Source: Fibrobacter sp. UWH6 (GTDB lineage Bacteria > Fibrobacterota > Fibrobacteria > Fibrobacterales > Fibrobacteraceae). Taken from it: DNA of 60,770 nt. The first letter of the stretch is position 1; each line of letters begins with the position of its first letter. Positions 1 through 7,846 of the stretch are shown here, in pieces. Where the stretch lies: NCBI RefSeq assembly GCF_900142465.1, contig NZ_FRAX01000019.1:1-60770 (forward strand), in the 5' to 3' direction. The notes under the pieces were generated by a model that had not been told where the DNA came from, did no database searches, and worked only from the letters and a program-made list of their open reading frames with translations. The position numbers and the translations under genes are program-made.

Positions 1-158
1 GGGAGCAAGAAACTGCGATGTCAAAACAAGCAAAGAAAACGCTCGCAAACGCACGTGTGGATACACGCACGAATTCCCCGGGCACCGAATGGATACAGTA
101 CGCCCAGGGTACAGCATGGCCTATGCAACCATAGGTCAACGAACGTTTGCTTTATTGT

Positions 159-520
159 AGAACCGTGAAAGTGTCGAAGTTTCAAGCAACAACAAGAGCA
201 AACCCAGCAAGAGCTGTTCTTGTCGCAAAACTTCCACACGATTTAAACGAAAAAAGGCGTGAGGTTGAATGCATCTACTCGCTTGGGGCCTTCGACTGCC
301 TGGTTCAAATAAACGCAAACAACCCACGCCCCAAAAGCGTGCCGTAAACACGGCAGCTAGTGCATAAAGCACCAAAAGGGTCGCATTGCGCACAGGCAGA
401 TATAACAAAATGCATGTAGCAAAACGATGCCATTAGGCAAAGCCCAATAGCAAGCGTGAGCGTCGCCTTATCCAAGAACCATGAAAGTGTCGAAGTTTCA
501 AGCGTGGACAAGAGCAAAAC
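159..520. repeat. Diverged direct repeat pair (about 45 bp)
   Basis: Two copies of a segment, about 159-203 and about 475-520, share the core GAAAGTGTCGAAGTTTCAAG and the flanking words AGAACC and ACAAGAGCAAA, with a few substitutions. The copies are about 315 bp apart in the same orientation. No terminal inverted repeats or transposase accompany them, so they look like an old local duplication in non-coding DNA. Confidence 0.7.
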
Positions 521-593
521 TCTTTATGTACACGGGGAATATAGATAATCCTGCATGTCAGTAGGTGTCACTCAAATTTTTTCAGCGCACCTA

Positions 594-622
594 TTGCCCA
601 TTTTTATAAAATTGGTTATATT
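594..622 (+). promoter_or_regulatory. Candidate sigma-70 promoter for the RhuM-like gene
   Basis: TTGCCC (594-599) and TATATT (617-622) are separated by 17 bp, upstream of a good AAAGGAG ribosome-binding site (678-684) and ATG at 690. The -35 is only partly consensus, so this is a moderate call. Confidence 0.45.
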
Positions 623-689
623 TTGTTCACTAGAACATTTGTGCATTAAATTTGTGTTTTTTTCCAGCCTGTAACACAAAGGAGTAAAT

Positions 690-1631
690 ATGGAAGAGAA
701 AAATATGCAGGCGGCTGGTGAAATCATTTTTTACCAACCCGAGGGCGAATCTAAACTTCAAGTATATCTTGAAGATGAGACAGTTTGGCTGACAATAGAT
801 CAGATGAGCGACCTGTTTTTAAAGTCACGATCAACGATTAATGAACATATTCTAAACGCATTCAAGGAAAAAGAATTAGACAAAAGCGAAGTTATGAGAA
901 AAATCGGAAATTCCGATTTTTCTACCAAGCCCACGAACATTTACAATTTAGATGTAATTATTTCCGTTGGCTATAGGGTTAAATCCGTTCGTGGCACACA
1001 GTTCCGTCGCTGGGCCAATCAGGTTCTAAAAGATCATCTTCTGCGCGGAGCAAGCGTAAACCAACGCTTTATGCTGACTGAAGAGCGAGTTGACAGGCAA
1101 CTGATTAATCACGAAAAACGTTTGGACGAGCTCGACTCAAAAGGCATGGAAACGAGCACTCGCCTAGCCACTCTCGAAAAGCAGGTGGACTTTTTCGTCA
1201 AGGCAAACCTGCCTCCCAGTGAGGGCATTCTGAACGCAAAATCCTGGTGGAGTGGGTACGAATTCGCTTGCCAGCTGGTGCGTTCCGCAAAGGAAGAAAT
1301 CATCGTCATCGATCCTTTTGCAGACGATGTCGCACTCTCACTTGTTGCCAAGAAGTCTGCGGTTGTAAATGCGTTCGTCTATTCCGGGCATGTAAACCGA
1401 CATCTGCGAGAGGAAGAAGAACGACTGAATCGTCAATTCCCAACCGTAAAACTCGAAGGCATGCAGAATGTTCATGACAGGTTCATCATCGTGGACGAGA
1501 CCGTTTATCACATCGGTTCATCCCTCAACGAACTCGGGAAAAAACTGACCGCATTCTCCATATTGAATTTCATTTCAAAGCAGCAATTGTTAGAAATGGT
1601 GTCGCAGGCGTCAGGAAAAAAGAACGGCTAA
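690..1631 (+). CDS. RhuM-family protein with PLD-like C-terminal domain
   Basis: The 313-residue protein has a RhuM-type N-terminus (about residues 8-125): an ETVWLTIDQMSDLF helix-turn-helix-like start and the family motif YNLDVIISVGYRVKSVRGTQFRRWA. A coiled-coil-like stretch (about 135-170) follows. The C-terminal part (about 185-300) carries IIVIDPFADD and HDRFIIVDE, which resemble phospholipase-D-type phosphodiesterase motifs with HxR in place of HxK. RhuM proteins are common cargo of pathogenicity and defence islands; their biochemical role is not established. ATG 690 is 5 nt after AAAGGAG. A shorter RhuM relic lies at 55680-55877. The PLD-like reading is inferred from motif shape, and nuclease activity is only a hypothesis. 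Confidence 0.75.
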   Translation: MEEKNMQAAGEIIFYQPEGESKLQVYLEDETVWLTIDQMSDLFLKSRSTINEHILNAFKEKELDKSEVMRKIGNSDFSTKPTNIYNLDVIISVGYRVKSVRGTQFRRWANQVLKDHLLRGASVNQRFMLTEERVDRQLINHEKRLDELDSKGMETSTRLATLEKQVDFFVKANLPPSEGILNAKSWWSGYEFACQLVRSAKEEIIVIDPFADDVALSLVAKKSAVVNAFVYSGHVNRHLREEEERLNRQFPTVKLEGMQNVHDRFIIVDETVYHIGSSLNELGKKLTAFSILNFISKQQLLEMVSQASGKKNG

Positions 1632-1815
1632 AGTTTTAAAGTGGTCGAATTTGACAACTTTATGAAGATTTATCGCAATGTTACTGATTTCCGTTATATT
1701 AACAAATTCTTGACGCGTTCTAAAATCACGTTAAACCCATTGAATTCGAGGGGTTTAAAATGTGGTTTGAGTGATTGTAACACAAAGGAGAGTCGCTTGC
1801 TTGAAAATATAGATA

Positions 1816-1844
1816 TTGACTTTTGCTACAATAAATTTTATATT
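1816..1844 (+). promoter_or_regulatory. Strong sigma-70 promoter for abiE
   Basis: TTGACT (1816-1821), a 17-bp spacer and TATATT (1839-1844) match the sigma-70 consensus closely. The expected start of transcription, about 1851, coincides with an in-frame GTG, so the transcript may be leaderless. The promoter lies inside the longest open frame, which argues that the true start codon is downstream of it. Confidence 0.65.
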
Positions 1845-1850
1845 ATTGTA

Positions 1851-2465
1851 GTGAAAGTAAAGAAGAGTCATAACGCAATTGTAGAAACTATCGAAAGTAT
1901 CGCCAAGGCTAACGGTGGCGTGGTTTCTACCGCCAACGCTGAAAAACAGGGCGTTTCCAGGGCCGTTCTTTCCCAGATGGCTGCAAATGGTGACTTGGAC
2001 CGCGTCGCAAAGGGATTCTATGTATTGCCCACCGAGCTTCCTGATGAGCTGTTCATTCTCAGTTTGTGTTCTCCAAACATTGTGTTTTCACATGAAACGG
2101 CTCTGTTTTTAAATGGCATTACTGAACGAACGCCGGTGATTCATACCTTCACTCTTCCAAGGGACAAAAGGCTTTCTTCCGCGTTTTCAAAGGAATGCAC
2201 AATTCATTATGCTGAAAGGGAGTCGTGGAACATCGGCAAAACCGAAATCAAAACGCCTATGGGAAATTTGGTTCCCTGCTTTGATGCGGAAAGAACTATT
2301 TGTGATCTTATCAAGTACAAAAAAAAGTTCGATCCAGAAACCTACATTGCATCGTTGAAAATGTACGCAAAGATGCAGACAAAAAATCTTCAACATCTTT
2401 CTGAATATGCCCAAAAACTTGGGATTGTGGAGAAGGTTCGCGATGCGCTGGAGGTATTGCTGTGA
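1851..2465 (+). CDS. abiEi: AbiEi-type antitoxin / transcriptional repressor
   Basis: This is the antitoxin of an AbiE-type (type IV) toxin-antitoxin pair. The N-terminal winged-helix region reads IVETIESIAKANGGVVST, then SRAVLSQMAANGDLDRVAKG and FYVL, typical of AbiEi; the rest forms the family's C-terminal antitoxin domain. In characterised systems AbiEi represses its own promoter and counteracts AbiEii without a stable protein complex. The start is ambiguous. GTG 1851 fits the promoter at 1816-1844 and the usual family N-terminus. TTG 1797 has a perfect AAAGGAG 6 nt upstream and would add 18 residues. The stop overlaps the toxin start (GTGA), implying translational coupling. Confidence 0.85.
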   Translation: MKVKKSHNAIVETIESIAKANGGVVSTANAEKQGVSRAVLSQMAANGDLDRVAKGFYVLPTELPDELFILSLCSPNIVFSHETALFLNGITERTPVIHTFTLPRDKRLSSAFSKECTIHYAERESWNIGKTEIKTPMGNLVPCFDAERTICDLIKYKKKFDPETYIASLKMYAKMQTKNLQHLSEYAQKLGIVEKVRDALEVLL

Positions 2466-3310
2466 AACAAAGAGGCGCAAAGGCGACTAGCTTAAAAGCT
2501 AAAATCAAGAACATTGCAAAAGAGAAAAGAGTTGCTCCACAATTGATTTTGCAAAATTTCATGATGGAGCGCTTTCTCAATCGAATTGCGACTTCTAGTT
2601 ACAAGGACTGCTTCATTATCAAGGGCGGTTCCTTAATTTCGGTTATCCTTGGAATAGAAAATAGAACCACGATGGATATTGATATGACATCCCGAGGTTT
2701 TTCCTTTAACGAAAAAAACGTACAAGGTATTATCCAAGATATTAGTCTGATTGATTTGCAAGATGATTTTTTTTTCGAAATAAAGAAATGCGAACCAATT
2801 CGAGAAGACGATGCTTATGGTGGATTCCGAGTTTTTATTGACGGCTTCTACGAATCAAAAATTTTAGTAGTCCCTTTTGCGATTGACATTACCACCGGAG
2901 ATGTCGTGACTCCCGAACCCCAAAAACGATCCTGGGTTAATCTATGTAATGCACAGGAAAGTTTTGAATTGTGGACTTATACGCTAGAAACAATAGTCGC
3001 AGAGAAAATTGAATCCATTTTAAGTAAAGGCGTTTTGAACACTCGTCCTCGTGATTTTTACGATGTGTATATGCTCAGTAAGCTTAAAAAGTTCAATGGG
3101 AAAAGATTCTCTTTAGCTTTAAAAAAGACTTGCGAACACAGGAAATCCTGGGACCAAGTTAAAAATGCGGTAGAACATTTTGTGGACATTGAAAATAGCG
3201 GTAGTCTCAAACAATTTTGGGAACGCTATGCTAAAAGCAATTCGTATGCTGCAAATATCGGTTATAACGATATTGTTGCAGTAATAAAGAATCTACTGAC
3301 TGCGATATAG
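2462..3310 (+). CDS. abiEii: AbiEii-type nucleotidyltransferase toxin
   Basis: This is a 282-residue toxin of the AbiEii / DUF1814 nucleotidyltransferase family. The signature GGS (in IIKGGSLISVI, about residues 55-65) and the DID metal-binding acidic pair (in TTMDIDMTSRG, about 72-82) are both present, followed by the later conserved region ETIVAEKIESIL and RPRDFYDVYML. Family members transfer nucleotides to tRNA or other targets and cause growth arrest or phage abortive infection. The GTG start overlaps the antitoxin stop by 4 nt. The gene appears intact, and a terminator follows 44 nt after the stop. Confidence 0.87.
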   Translation: MKQRGAKATSLKAKIKNIAKEKRVAPQLILQNFMMERFLNRIATSSYKDCFIIKGGSLISVILGIENRTTMDIDMTSRGFSFNEKNVQGIIQDISLIDLQDDFFFEIKKCEPIREDDAYGGFRVFIDGFYESKILVVPFAIDITTGDVVTPEPQKRSWVNLCNAQESFELWTYTLETIVAEKIESILSKGVLNTRPRDFYDVYMLSKLKKFNGKRFSLALKKTCEHRKSWDQVKNAVEHFVDIENSGSLKQFWERYAKSNSYAANIGYNDIVAVIKNLLTAI

Positions 3311-3353
3311 TCAAACCCTATACCCAACCCTAGAAAAATAGTATTATAACTAT

Positions 3354-3387
3354 CCCTTGCCAGATGGCAGGGGTTTTCTATTTTTAT
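3354..3387 (+). terminator. Intrinsic terminator of the abiE operon
   Basis: CCCTTGCC (3354-3361) pairs with GGCAGGGG (3366-3373) around an AGAT loop, with one G-U pair, and is followed by TTTTCTATTTTTA. Confidence 0.85.
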
Positions 3388-3435
3388 TCCTACAAGATTG
3401 ATAGGGAATTAGAAAATGTTTTCAAGTTCACCTAA

Positions 3436-3703
3436 GCATTCGAAGGGGTTCATTATGTGTAGTGACTGTCGAATGCCGAAAGGCATGCAGAAGGATAGAT
3501 AACTGCTTCGCTCAAATATCAAAAGTCCTTGATGGTTTGGTCAAAGCAAGTAGTTAATCAAGTGGAAAAACTTAAGGACGAAAGACCTGGCGCGGTGCCG
3601 GGCGAAAATCAAAATCAGAAAATCGGGCCGAATGATGTCGGCAAAAAAAGGTTGAACAAACCGGTTTCTGAGTATTGCCAAATCAAAAAAAAGGATTTCA
3701 AAC
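3436..3703 (+). other. Structured leader upstream of the cysK-like gene
   Basis: The region before the cysK-like gene contains a perfect 8-bp inverted repeat GCATTCGA / TCGAATGC (3436-3443, 3469-3476). It also has complementary GTCCTT / AAGGAC segments, a CCTGGC / GCCGGG hairpin (about 3588-3604) and a GCCGA / TCGGC hairpin before a run of A (about 3628-3650). It does not match a riboswitch class I know, and no terminator-antiterminator pair is evident. A 60-codon open frame (3529-3711) overlapping the next start codon has no protein-like features. Confidence 0.4.
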
Positions 3704-4702
3704 ATGTCTAAGATTCATAAGTCTATTGCAGAACTCGTTGGCCACACTCCTCTTGTTGAACTTTCCAATTACGAAGAAAAGTATGGTCTTAAGGCTCACA
3801 TCATTGGTAAGCTGGAATACTTGAACCCCACCGGCTCCGTGAAGGACCGCTTGGCTCTGGCCTTGATCCAGGATGGTGAACGTCGCGGCCTGATTAAGAA
3901 GGGCGACACTCTTATTGACGTGACTAGCGGTAACACGGGCATTGGCCTTGCCGGTATCGGTCACGCTCTTGGTTACGAATTCGAACCTTATCTGGAACCG
4001 GGCACGACTATCGAACGCGTCCAGATTTTTGAAGGCTACGGCTTGAACGTAAAGTCTTTCTACGATATCGAAGAAGTCAAGGATTTCGAAAAGACGGGCC
4101 TGGTGCTTGATGATTTGATTGATGGTATCAAGCGCATCGCCAAGGAAAAGGGGTTCTATTATACTGGTCAGACTGTAAACGAAGCCAACCAGGAATTCCA
4201 TTTCAAGACTACCGGCCCAGAAATTTGGGAAGACACGGATGGCAAGGTGGATTACTTTGTTGCAATGGGCGGTACTGCCGGCACCATCGTGGGCACTGGC
4301 CGCTATCTTCGCGAAAAGAATCCTGGCGTAAAAATTGTGGGTGTGCAGGCTGCAAAGAGCTCCCGCCCGGATAGCCCCGACTTTACTGGCCATATCGTAG
4401 ATGGAACCTTGCCTTTGCATGGTGTGGCTGAACCTCTTGTGCCTACCCTCATCAAGACCAATCGCGATAACGGTTTCCAGTTCGACGAAGTCATCGACAT
4501 CAAGGCGGAAGACGCTTACGCAACTGCACAGGAAACTGCAAAGACCGATGGCCTCTTCCTGGGAACTTCTGCTGCCGCCGCCCTTACCGCTGCAATCCAG
4601 ATTGCAAAGCGCCCTGAAGCTGCCGGCAAGAACATCGTGGTGATTTACCCCGATAACGGTTACAAGTACCTTTCTACGGAACTGTACAAGAAGCAGAAAT
4701 AG
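3704..4702 (+). CDS. PLP-dependent cysteine synthase family enzyme
   Basis: This is a fold-type II PLP enzyme of the cysteine synthase / cystathionine beta-synthase family, 332 residues. The Schiff-base lysine is K47 in NPTGSVKDR, the substrate loop TSGNTG is at 74-79, TTGPEIW follows further on, and GGTAGT forms the phosphate-binding loop. The loop after the substrate site (EPYLEPGTTIERV) departs from the LPETMS type of classical CysK, so the natural substrate may differ from O-acetylserine plus sulfide. It is preceded by AAGGAT and a long structured leader. A LanC-like gene follows after 88 nt in the same direction, suggesting a joint thiol or thioether role. Confidence 0.8.
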   Translation: MSKIHKSIAELVGHTPLVELSNYEEKYGLKAHIIGKLEYLNPTGSVKDRLALALIQDGERRGLIKKGDTLIDVTSGNTGIGLAGIGHALGYEFEPYLEPGTTIERVQIFEGYGLNVKSFYDIEEVKDFEKTGLVLDDLIDGIKRIAKEKGFYYTGQTVNEANQEFHFKTTGPEIWEDTDGKVDYFVAMGGTAGTIVGTGRYLREKNPGVKIVGVQAAKSSRPDSPDFTGHIVDGTLPLHGVAEPLVPTLIKTNRDNGFQFDEVIDIKAEDAYATAQETAKTDGLFLGTSAAAALTAAIQIAKRPEAAGKNIVVIYPDNGYKYLSTELYKKQK

Positions 4703-4755
4703 TGGTTAGTGATTAGTGGCTAGTGGTTGGTTTGATTTTTGTGTACTAACCACTA
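4701..4755. repeat. Heptamer tandem repeat with inverted partner
   Basis: Just after the cysK-like stop, four 7-nt units of the AGTGGTT type run through 4701-4728. TAGTGGTT (4721-4728) then pairs with AACCACTA (4748-4755), forming a hairpin between the cysK-like and LanC-like genes. A second array of the same heptamer, in the opposite orientation, lies at 40863-40892. Confidence 0.7.
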
Positions 4756-4790
4756 AATACTGCTTACTTATTAATGGGAGAATTAATCAA

Positions 4791-6197
4791 ATGAAATTGA
4801 ATTTTGTACAGAATATTGCGTTGAAGACTGCGAAGTCTACTGAAGATTATTTGGAATCCGTTCTCCAGATTGTGAAGTATCTGAAGAATAACGAAGTGGT
4901 AACGCCGCAGGGAAAGTACTGGAAGGTAAGTCCGGAACCGGGTAACGAATACGCTGGTGATCTGATGATTACCCCCAAGGGCCTTTACGCAGGCTCGGCT
5001 GGTATCGGCCAGTTTTTCTTGCAGCTTTTCGAAGTGACGAAAGATGAACAGTATTTGCAGGAAGCGAAAGATGCCGCGGAATACATTCTGAATACCTACG
5101 AAGGTGTAAAGTTCTTCAAGGATGTTTTGGAAGGTGCCGAAGGCGGCATCTGGCCTGTAAAAGGCTGGGGTACCAGCGTCTATGCGTCTCCGGCGGGTCA
5201 GGCCATCTTTTTGGATCAGCTTTACGCACATGTGAAGGATGAACGCTACCGCAAGTTCCTGATTCAGTCTGCCGATGATGCGATCGCTGCAGGTCATGAT
5301 GACGGAAAGATTCTTCACTGGTCCACGGAAGCGGACTTGATGGCTGACGGTTCCTACGCTTTCTTCTTCCTGTATGTTTACCGCAAGACCGGTGACGAAA
5401 AATATCTGGAAGCTGCAAAGCGCGTAGTCGCCTTTACGGACACTCGCATCACTTACGCCAAGGAAGGCGGCATTTACTACAAGAATGTTGACCTCACGTT
5501 GGTTGGCTGGAAGTCCAAGGAATCTGCATTCCCCAACTTCAGTCACGGTGCTGCAGGAACGGCTTTCTTGAATGTTCTTCTTTACGAAGAAACCAAGGAT
5601 CCTGCTTATCTTGAAAAGGCGAACGAAGTTGTGAAATTCCTGGCTGCTATTGCAGAAGGTGACGAAAATGGAGCGTTAATCCCGTACCTCTACAATCCTG
5701 AATTAGGACGTTTCCATGACTTCTATTACCTTTCCACTTGCCATGGCCCTGTGGGAACCTCGATCCTGTTCCGCAAACTTTACGACGTGACCGGCGATAA
5801 GGAAAATCTCCAGTGGGTTGACCTTCTGACTAAGGGGATTCTGAAGGCTGGTGCTCCGCTGAAACATACTCCGGGGTACTGGAACAGTTACTGCCTCTGC
5901 TGCGGTGCCCCGGGCGTTTTGGCTCACTTCGTAAAGACTGCTGAAGTTCTTGGAAAGGATTCCTACATCGAACAGGCGAAGGTTACTGCCGATAAGCTGC
6001 TGGGCGATTCCTATAACGATGACAAGGGCCGTCGCTGGTACGCCGCATGGACCCGTAAGATTCCAGGCTTTGTGGAAACTTACACCGGCCTTTACGATGG
6101 CGCAGCTGGCGTGGGATCTGCACTCCTGTACCTTTACGCCCACGAAAAGAATATCAAGATTAAGACGGAAACGTTGGAATACCTGTTCCTGAAATAA
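4791..6197 (+). CDS. LanC-like protein with Cys-Cys zinc motif
   Basis: This is a stand-alone LanC-like protein of 468 residues. Several GxxG toroid repeats are visible: GLYAGSAGIG, FSHGAAGTA (H252), CHGPVG (C317, H318), CCGAPG (C370, C371) and LYDGAAGVG. In LanC cyclases zinc is held by a Cys in the WCYG-type motif and by the Cys-His of a CHG motif about 46 residues later. Here the second motif is CCG, 53 residues after C317, which predicts three-Cys zinc ligation as in the ProcM-type branch. LanC enzymes add thiols to dehydroamino acids. No lantibiotic precursor or dehydratase is nearby, so the substrate is unknown. ATG 4791 has GGGAGA upstream; an earlier in-frame ATG at 4716 overlaps the repeat and has no site. 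Confidence 0.82.
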   Translation: MKLNFVQNIALKTAKSTEDYLESVLQIVKYLKNNEVVTPQGKYWKVSPEPGNEYAGDLMITPKGLYAGSAGIGQFFLQLFEVTKDEQYLQEAKDAAEYILNTYEGVKFFKDVLEGAEGGIWPVKGWGTSVYASPAGQAIFLDQLYAHVKDERYRKFLIQSADDAIAAGHDDGKILHWSTEADLMADGSYAFFFLYVYRKTGDEKYLEAAKRVVAFTDTRITYAKEGGIYYKNVDLTLVGWKSKESAFPNFSHGAAGTAFLNVLLYEETKDPAYLEKANEVVKFLAAIAEGDENGALIPYLYNPELGRFHDFYYLSTCHGPVGTSILFRKLYDVTGDKENLQWVDLLTKGILKAGAPLKHTPGYWNSYCLCCGAPGVLAHFVKTAEVLGKDSYIEQAKVTADKLLGDSYNDDKGRRWYAAWTRKIPGFVETYTGLYDGAAGVGSALLYLYAHEKNIKIKTETLEYLFLK

Positions 6198-6229
6198 TCT
6201 CTGAAAATTAAAAATCCGTACAACAAAGG

Positions 6230-6271
6230 GAACTCCCGGGTAATGAAATCCGCCTGGGAGTTCTTTTTTTT
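6230..6271. terminator. Intrinsic terminator between convergent genes
   Basis: GAACTCCC (6230-6237) pairs with GGGAGTTC (6256-6263) and extends further inward, followed by eight T on the plus strand. It ends the LanC-like gene and may also stop pdxR transcripts coming from the right. Confidence 0.88.
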
Positions 6272-6283
6272 ACGTTCTTGTTC

Positions 6284-7729
6284 CTACATCCCCATGGCAA
6301 CTTCGTACAAAATATTCAATGCTTTTGCGATTTTGTTTTCGGGGAGGTCGGAGTAGTTGATGATGAACTGGTGCTCGCTGGGGGTGGCCTCTGTGTAGTA
6401 ATCGGAGAGGGCGCCGATGCGAACGCCTTTTTCGTTTGCCTGCTTGCAGAATTCTTCGTCGGAAAGGGCGGTGTCGATTTTCAAGATGAAATGGAGGCCG
6501 GCGTCTTCTTCAGCGATGGTGGAGATGGCGGTCAGTTTGCTTTTGCGGATGGCTTGGAGCAATGTGTCGCGGCGGCCGCGGTAGGCGTTGCGCATGCGGT
6601 TGATGTGCTTTTCAAAGGAGCCGTCGCTGATGTACTTTGCAAGCACCAGCTGTTCCAAGGTAGAAACGGTGCAGGTGTAGAAGGAAAATTCCTCCTTGTA
6701 CTTTTGGGCAAGGCTCTTGGGCAGCACCATGTAGCTGATTCGCGCAGAAGATGTAAGAGTCTTGGAGAATGTGTTGATGTAGATGACCTTATCGGATACG
6801 TCAATGTTTTGCAGCGTGGAGATAGGGCGACCGGTCATGCGGAATTCGCTATCGTAGTCGTCTTCTACGATGTAGCGGTTGCTGGATTTGGCGGCCCAGC
6901 TCAGCAGTTCGTAACGGCGGCTTACAGGCATCACAATACCTGTGGGATAATGATGACTGGGGGAGATGTGAATGACGTCGGTGCAGGTTTCTTCCAACTG
7001 GTCGATGATGACTCCGGAGTCGTCCAGCGGAATGAAATTGCAAGTGACATTCATCTTGCGGTAGATTTTTGAAATCTTGCTGTAGCCGGGATCTTCTACG
7101 CCGTACTTCTTGTTAAATCCCAGAATCTGGACGATGAGACCGTACAGATAGTCTGTTCCTGCGCCAACGATAATCTGCTCCGGATCCACGTTCATATTGC
7201 GGAAACCATTGAGCATGTCGGCGATAGCCTTACGCAATGGGTATACGCCTCCGTAGGGAGCGCGTTCCAGAAGTTCCATCTGATTTTCGCAAAGGACCTG
7301 ACGCGTGATTTTTGCCCAGGTGCTGAAGGGGAACATTTCGGGATTTCCCAAATTGTTGGAGAAGTCCACGAAGTGTTTCTTGGATTGTTTTGCACTGCGG
7401 GATTTTTGAACCAGGGAATCAAATTTCTGAGTGTTGCGAGCTTCGCGGGATTCCTTGAAGTCGTGCTTGATCTCAGTCTGGGCGATTTTCAGTTTGGATA
7501 CGAAATAGCCTTTGCGAGGTTCCGTGTAGATGTAACCTTCGGCCAGCAATTGGTTGTAGGCGGTTTCTACGGTAATGAGGCTGATGCCCATTTGCTTTGC
7601 CAGAGAACGTTTAGACGGTAATTTCTCTTCGGCTTCCAACTTGCCGTTCAGAACATCATTCTTGATACTCTTATAAAGGAAGTGGTAGAGGGTATCGCTG
7701 CCCACGTTTTCGATGTTGTAGCTAAGCAT
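6284..7729 (-). CDS. pdxR: MocR-type PLP-responsive regulator (PdxR)
   Basis: This 481-residue protein has a GntR-type winged helix (about residues 12-75, with LPSKRSLAKQMGISLITVE) fused to a fold-type I aminotransferase-like domain. The PLP lysine is in NTFSKTLTSSARISY near residue 320, and VEDDYDSEF and the GAGTDYLYGL region are also present. MocR proteins of the PdxR group sense PLP and control pdxST. Its divergent placement next to pdxS, with three phased CTGGTC repeats between them, supports that assignment. The start codon at 7729 lies only 6 nt from the operator repeats, so autoregulation is likely. Confidence 0.88.
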   Translation of the reverse strand: MLSYNIENVGSDTLYHFLYKSIKNDVLNGKLEAEEKLPSKRSLAKQMGISLITVETAYNQLLAEGYIYTEPRKGYFVSKLKIAQTEIKHDFKESREARNTQKFDSLVQKSRSAKQSKKHFVDFSNNLGNPEMFPFSTWAKITRQVLCENQMELLERAPYGGVYPLRKAIADMLNGFRNMNVDPEQIIVGAGTDYLYGLIVQILGFNKKYGVEDPGYSKISKIYRKMNVTCNFIPLDDSGVIIDQLEETCTDVIHISPSHHYPTGIVMPVSRRYELLSWAAKSSNRYIVEDDYDSEFRMTGRPISTLQNIDVSDKVIYINTFSKTLTSSARISYMVLPKSLAQKYKEEFSFYTCTVSTLEQLVLAKYISDGSFEKHINRMRNAYRGRRDTLLQAIRKSKLTAISTIAEEDAGLHFILKIDTALSDEEFCKQANEKGVRIGALSDYYTEATPSEHQFIINYSDLPENKIAKALNILYEVAMGM

Positions 7730-7735
7730 TTTTAT

Positions 7736-7763
7736 CTGGTCCTAAACTGGTCTTATTCTGGTC
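7736..7763. promoter_or_regulatory. Probable PdxR operator: three CTGGTC repeats
   Basis: CTGGTC occurs at 7736, 7747 and 7758, exactly 11 bp apart, so all copies face the same side of the helix. Phased direct repeats are typical of MocR operators. They sit in the pdxR 5' region, about 85 nt from the pdxS start. Confidence 0.75.
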
Positions 7764-7846
7764 TTGTTAAAATAATAGAAAATTGAATATTTAAAGAGGT
7801 CAGTTTTTAGGGTATTTTTGTGCTGTTTTTAAAAGTGAGGTAAAAA

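Larger units (their letters stand above)
1..689. other. Left-edge non-coding region
   Basis: No convincing gene is visible. The open frames here are short, overlap on both strands and have no ribosome-binding site. The region holds a diverged direct repeat (listed separately) and a candidate promoter near its right end. It may be decayed accessory DNA, in keeping with the RhuM and AbiE genes that follow. I do not recognise any domain in its translations. Confidence 0.5.

Noticed and set aside
285-320. tRNA T-arm (GGTTCAAAT) near the left edge
   Set aside because: No acceptor, D or anticodon stems can be built around it.
3529-3711. A 60-codon frame before the cysK-like gene
   Set aside because: It overlaps the cysK-like start in another frame, has no ribosome-binding site, and lies in a hairpin-rich leader.
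4716-4790. Extended start of the LanC-like protein at 4716
   Set aside because: It overlaps the heptamer repeat hairpin and lacks a ribosome-binding site; ATG 4791 has GGGAGA upstream.
3704-6197. Lantibiotic biosynthetic cluster
   Set aside because: No precursor peptide, LanB or LanM dehydratase, LanT or immunity genes are nearby; only a LanC-like protein is present.
6278-7072. A 264-codon frame antisense to pdxR
   Set aside because: Low-complexity Gly/Val/Phe-rich translation, typical of a reverse-strand shadow; pdxR motifs are unambiguous.
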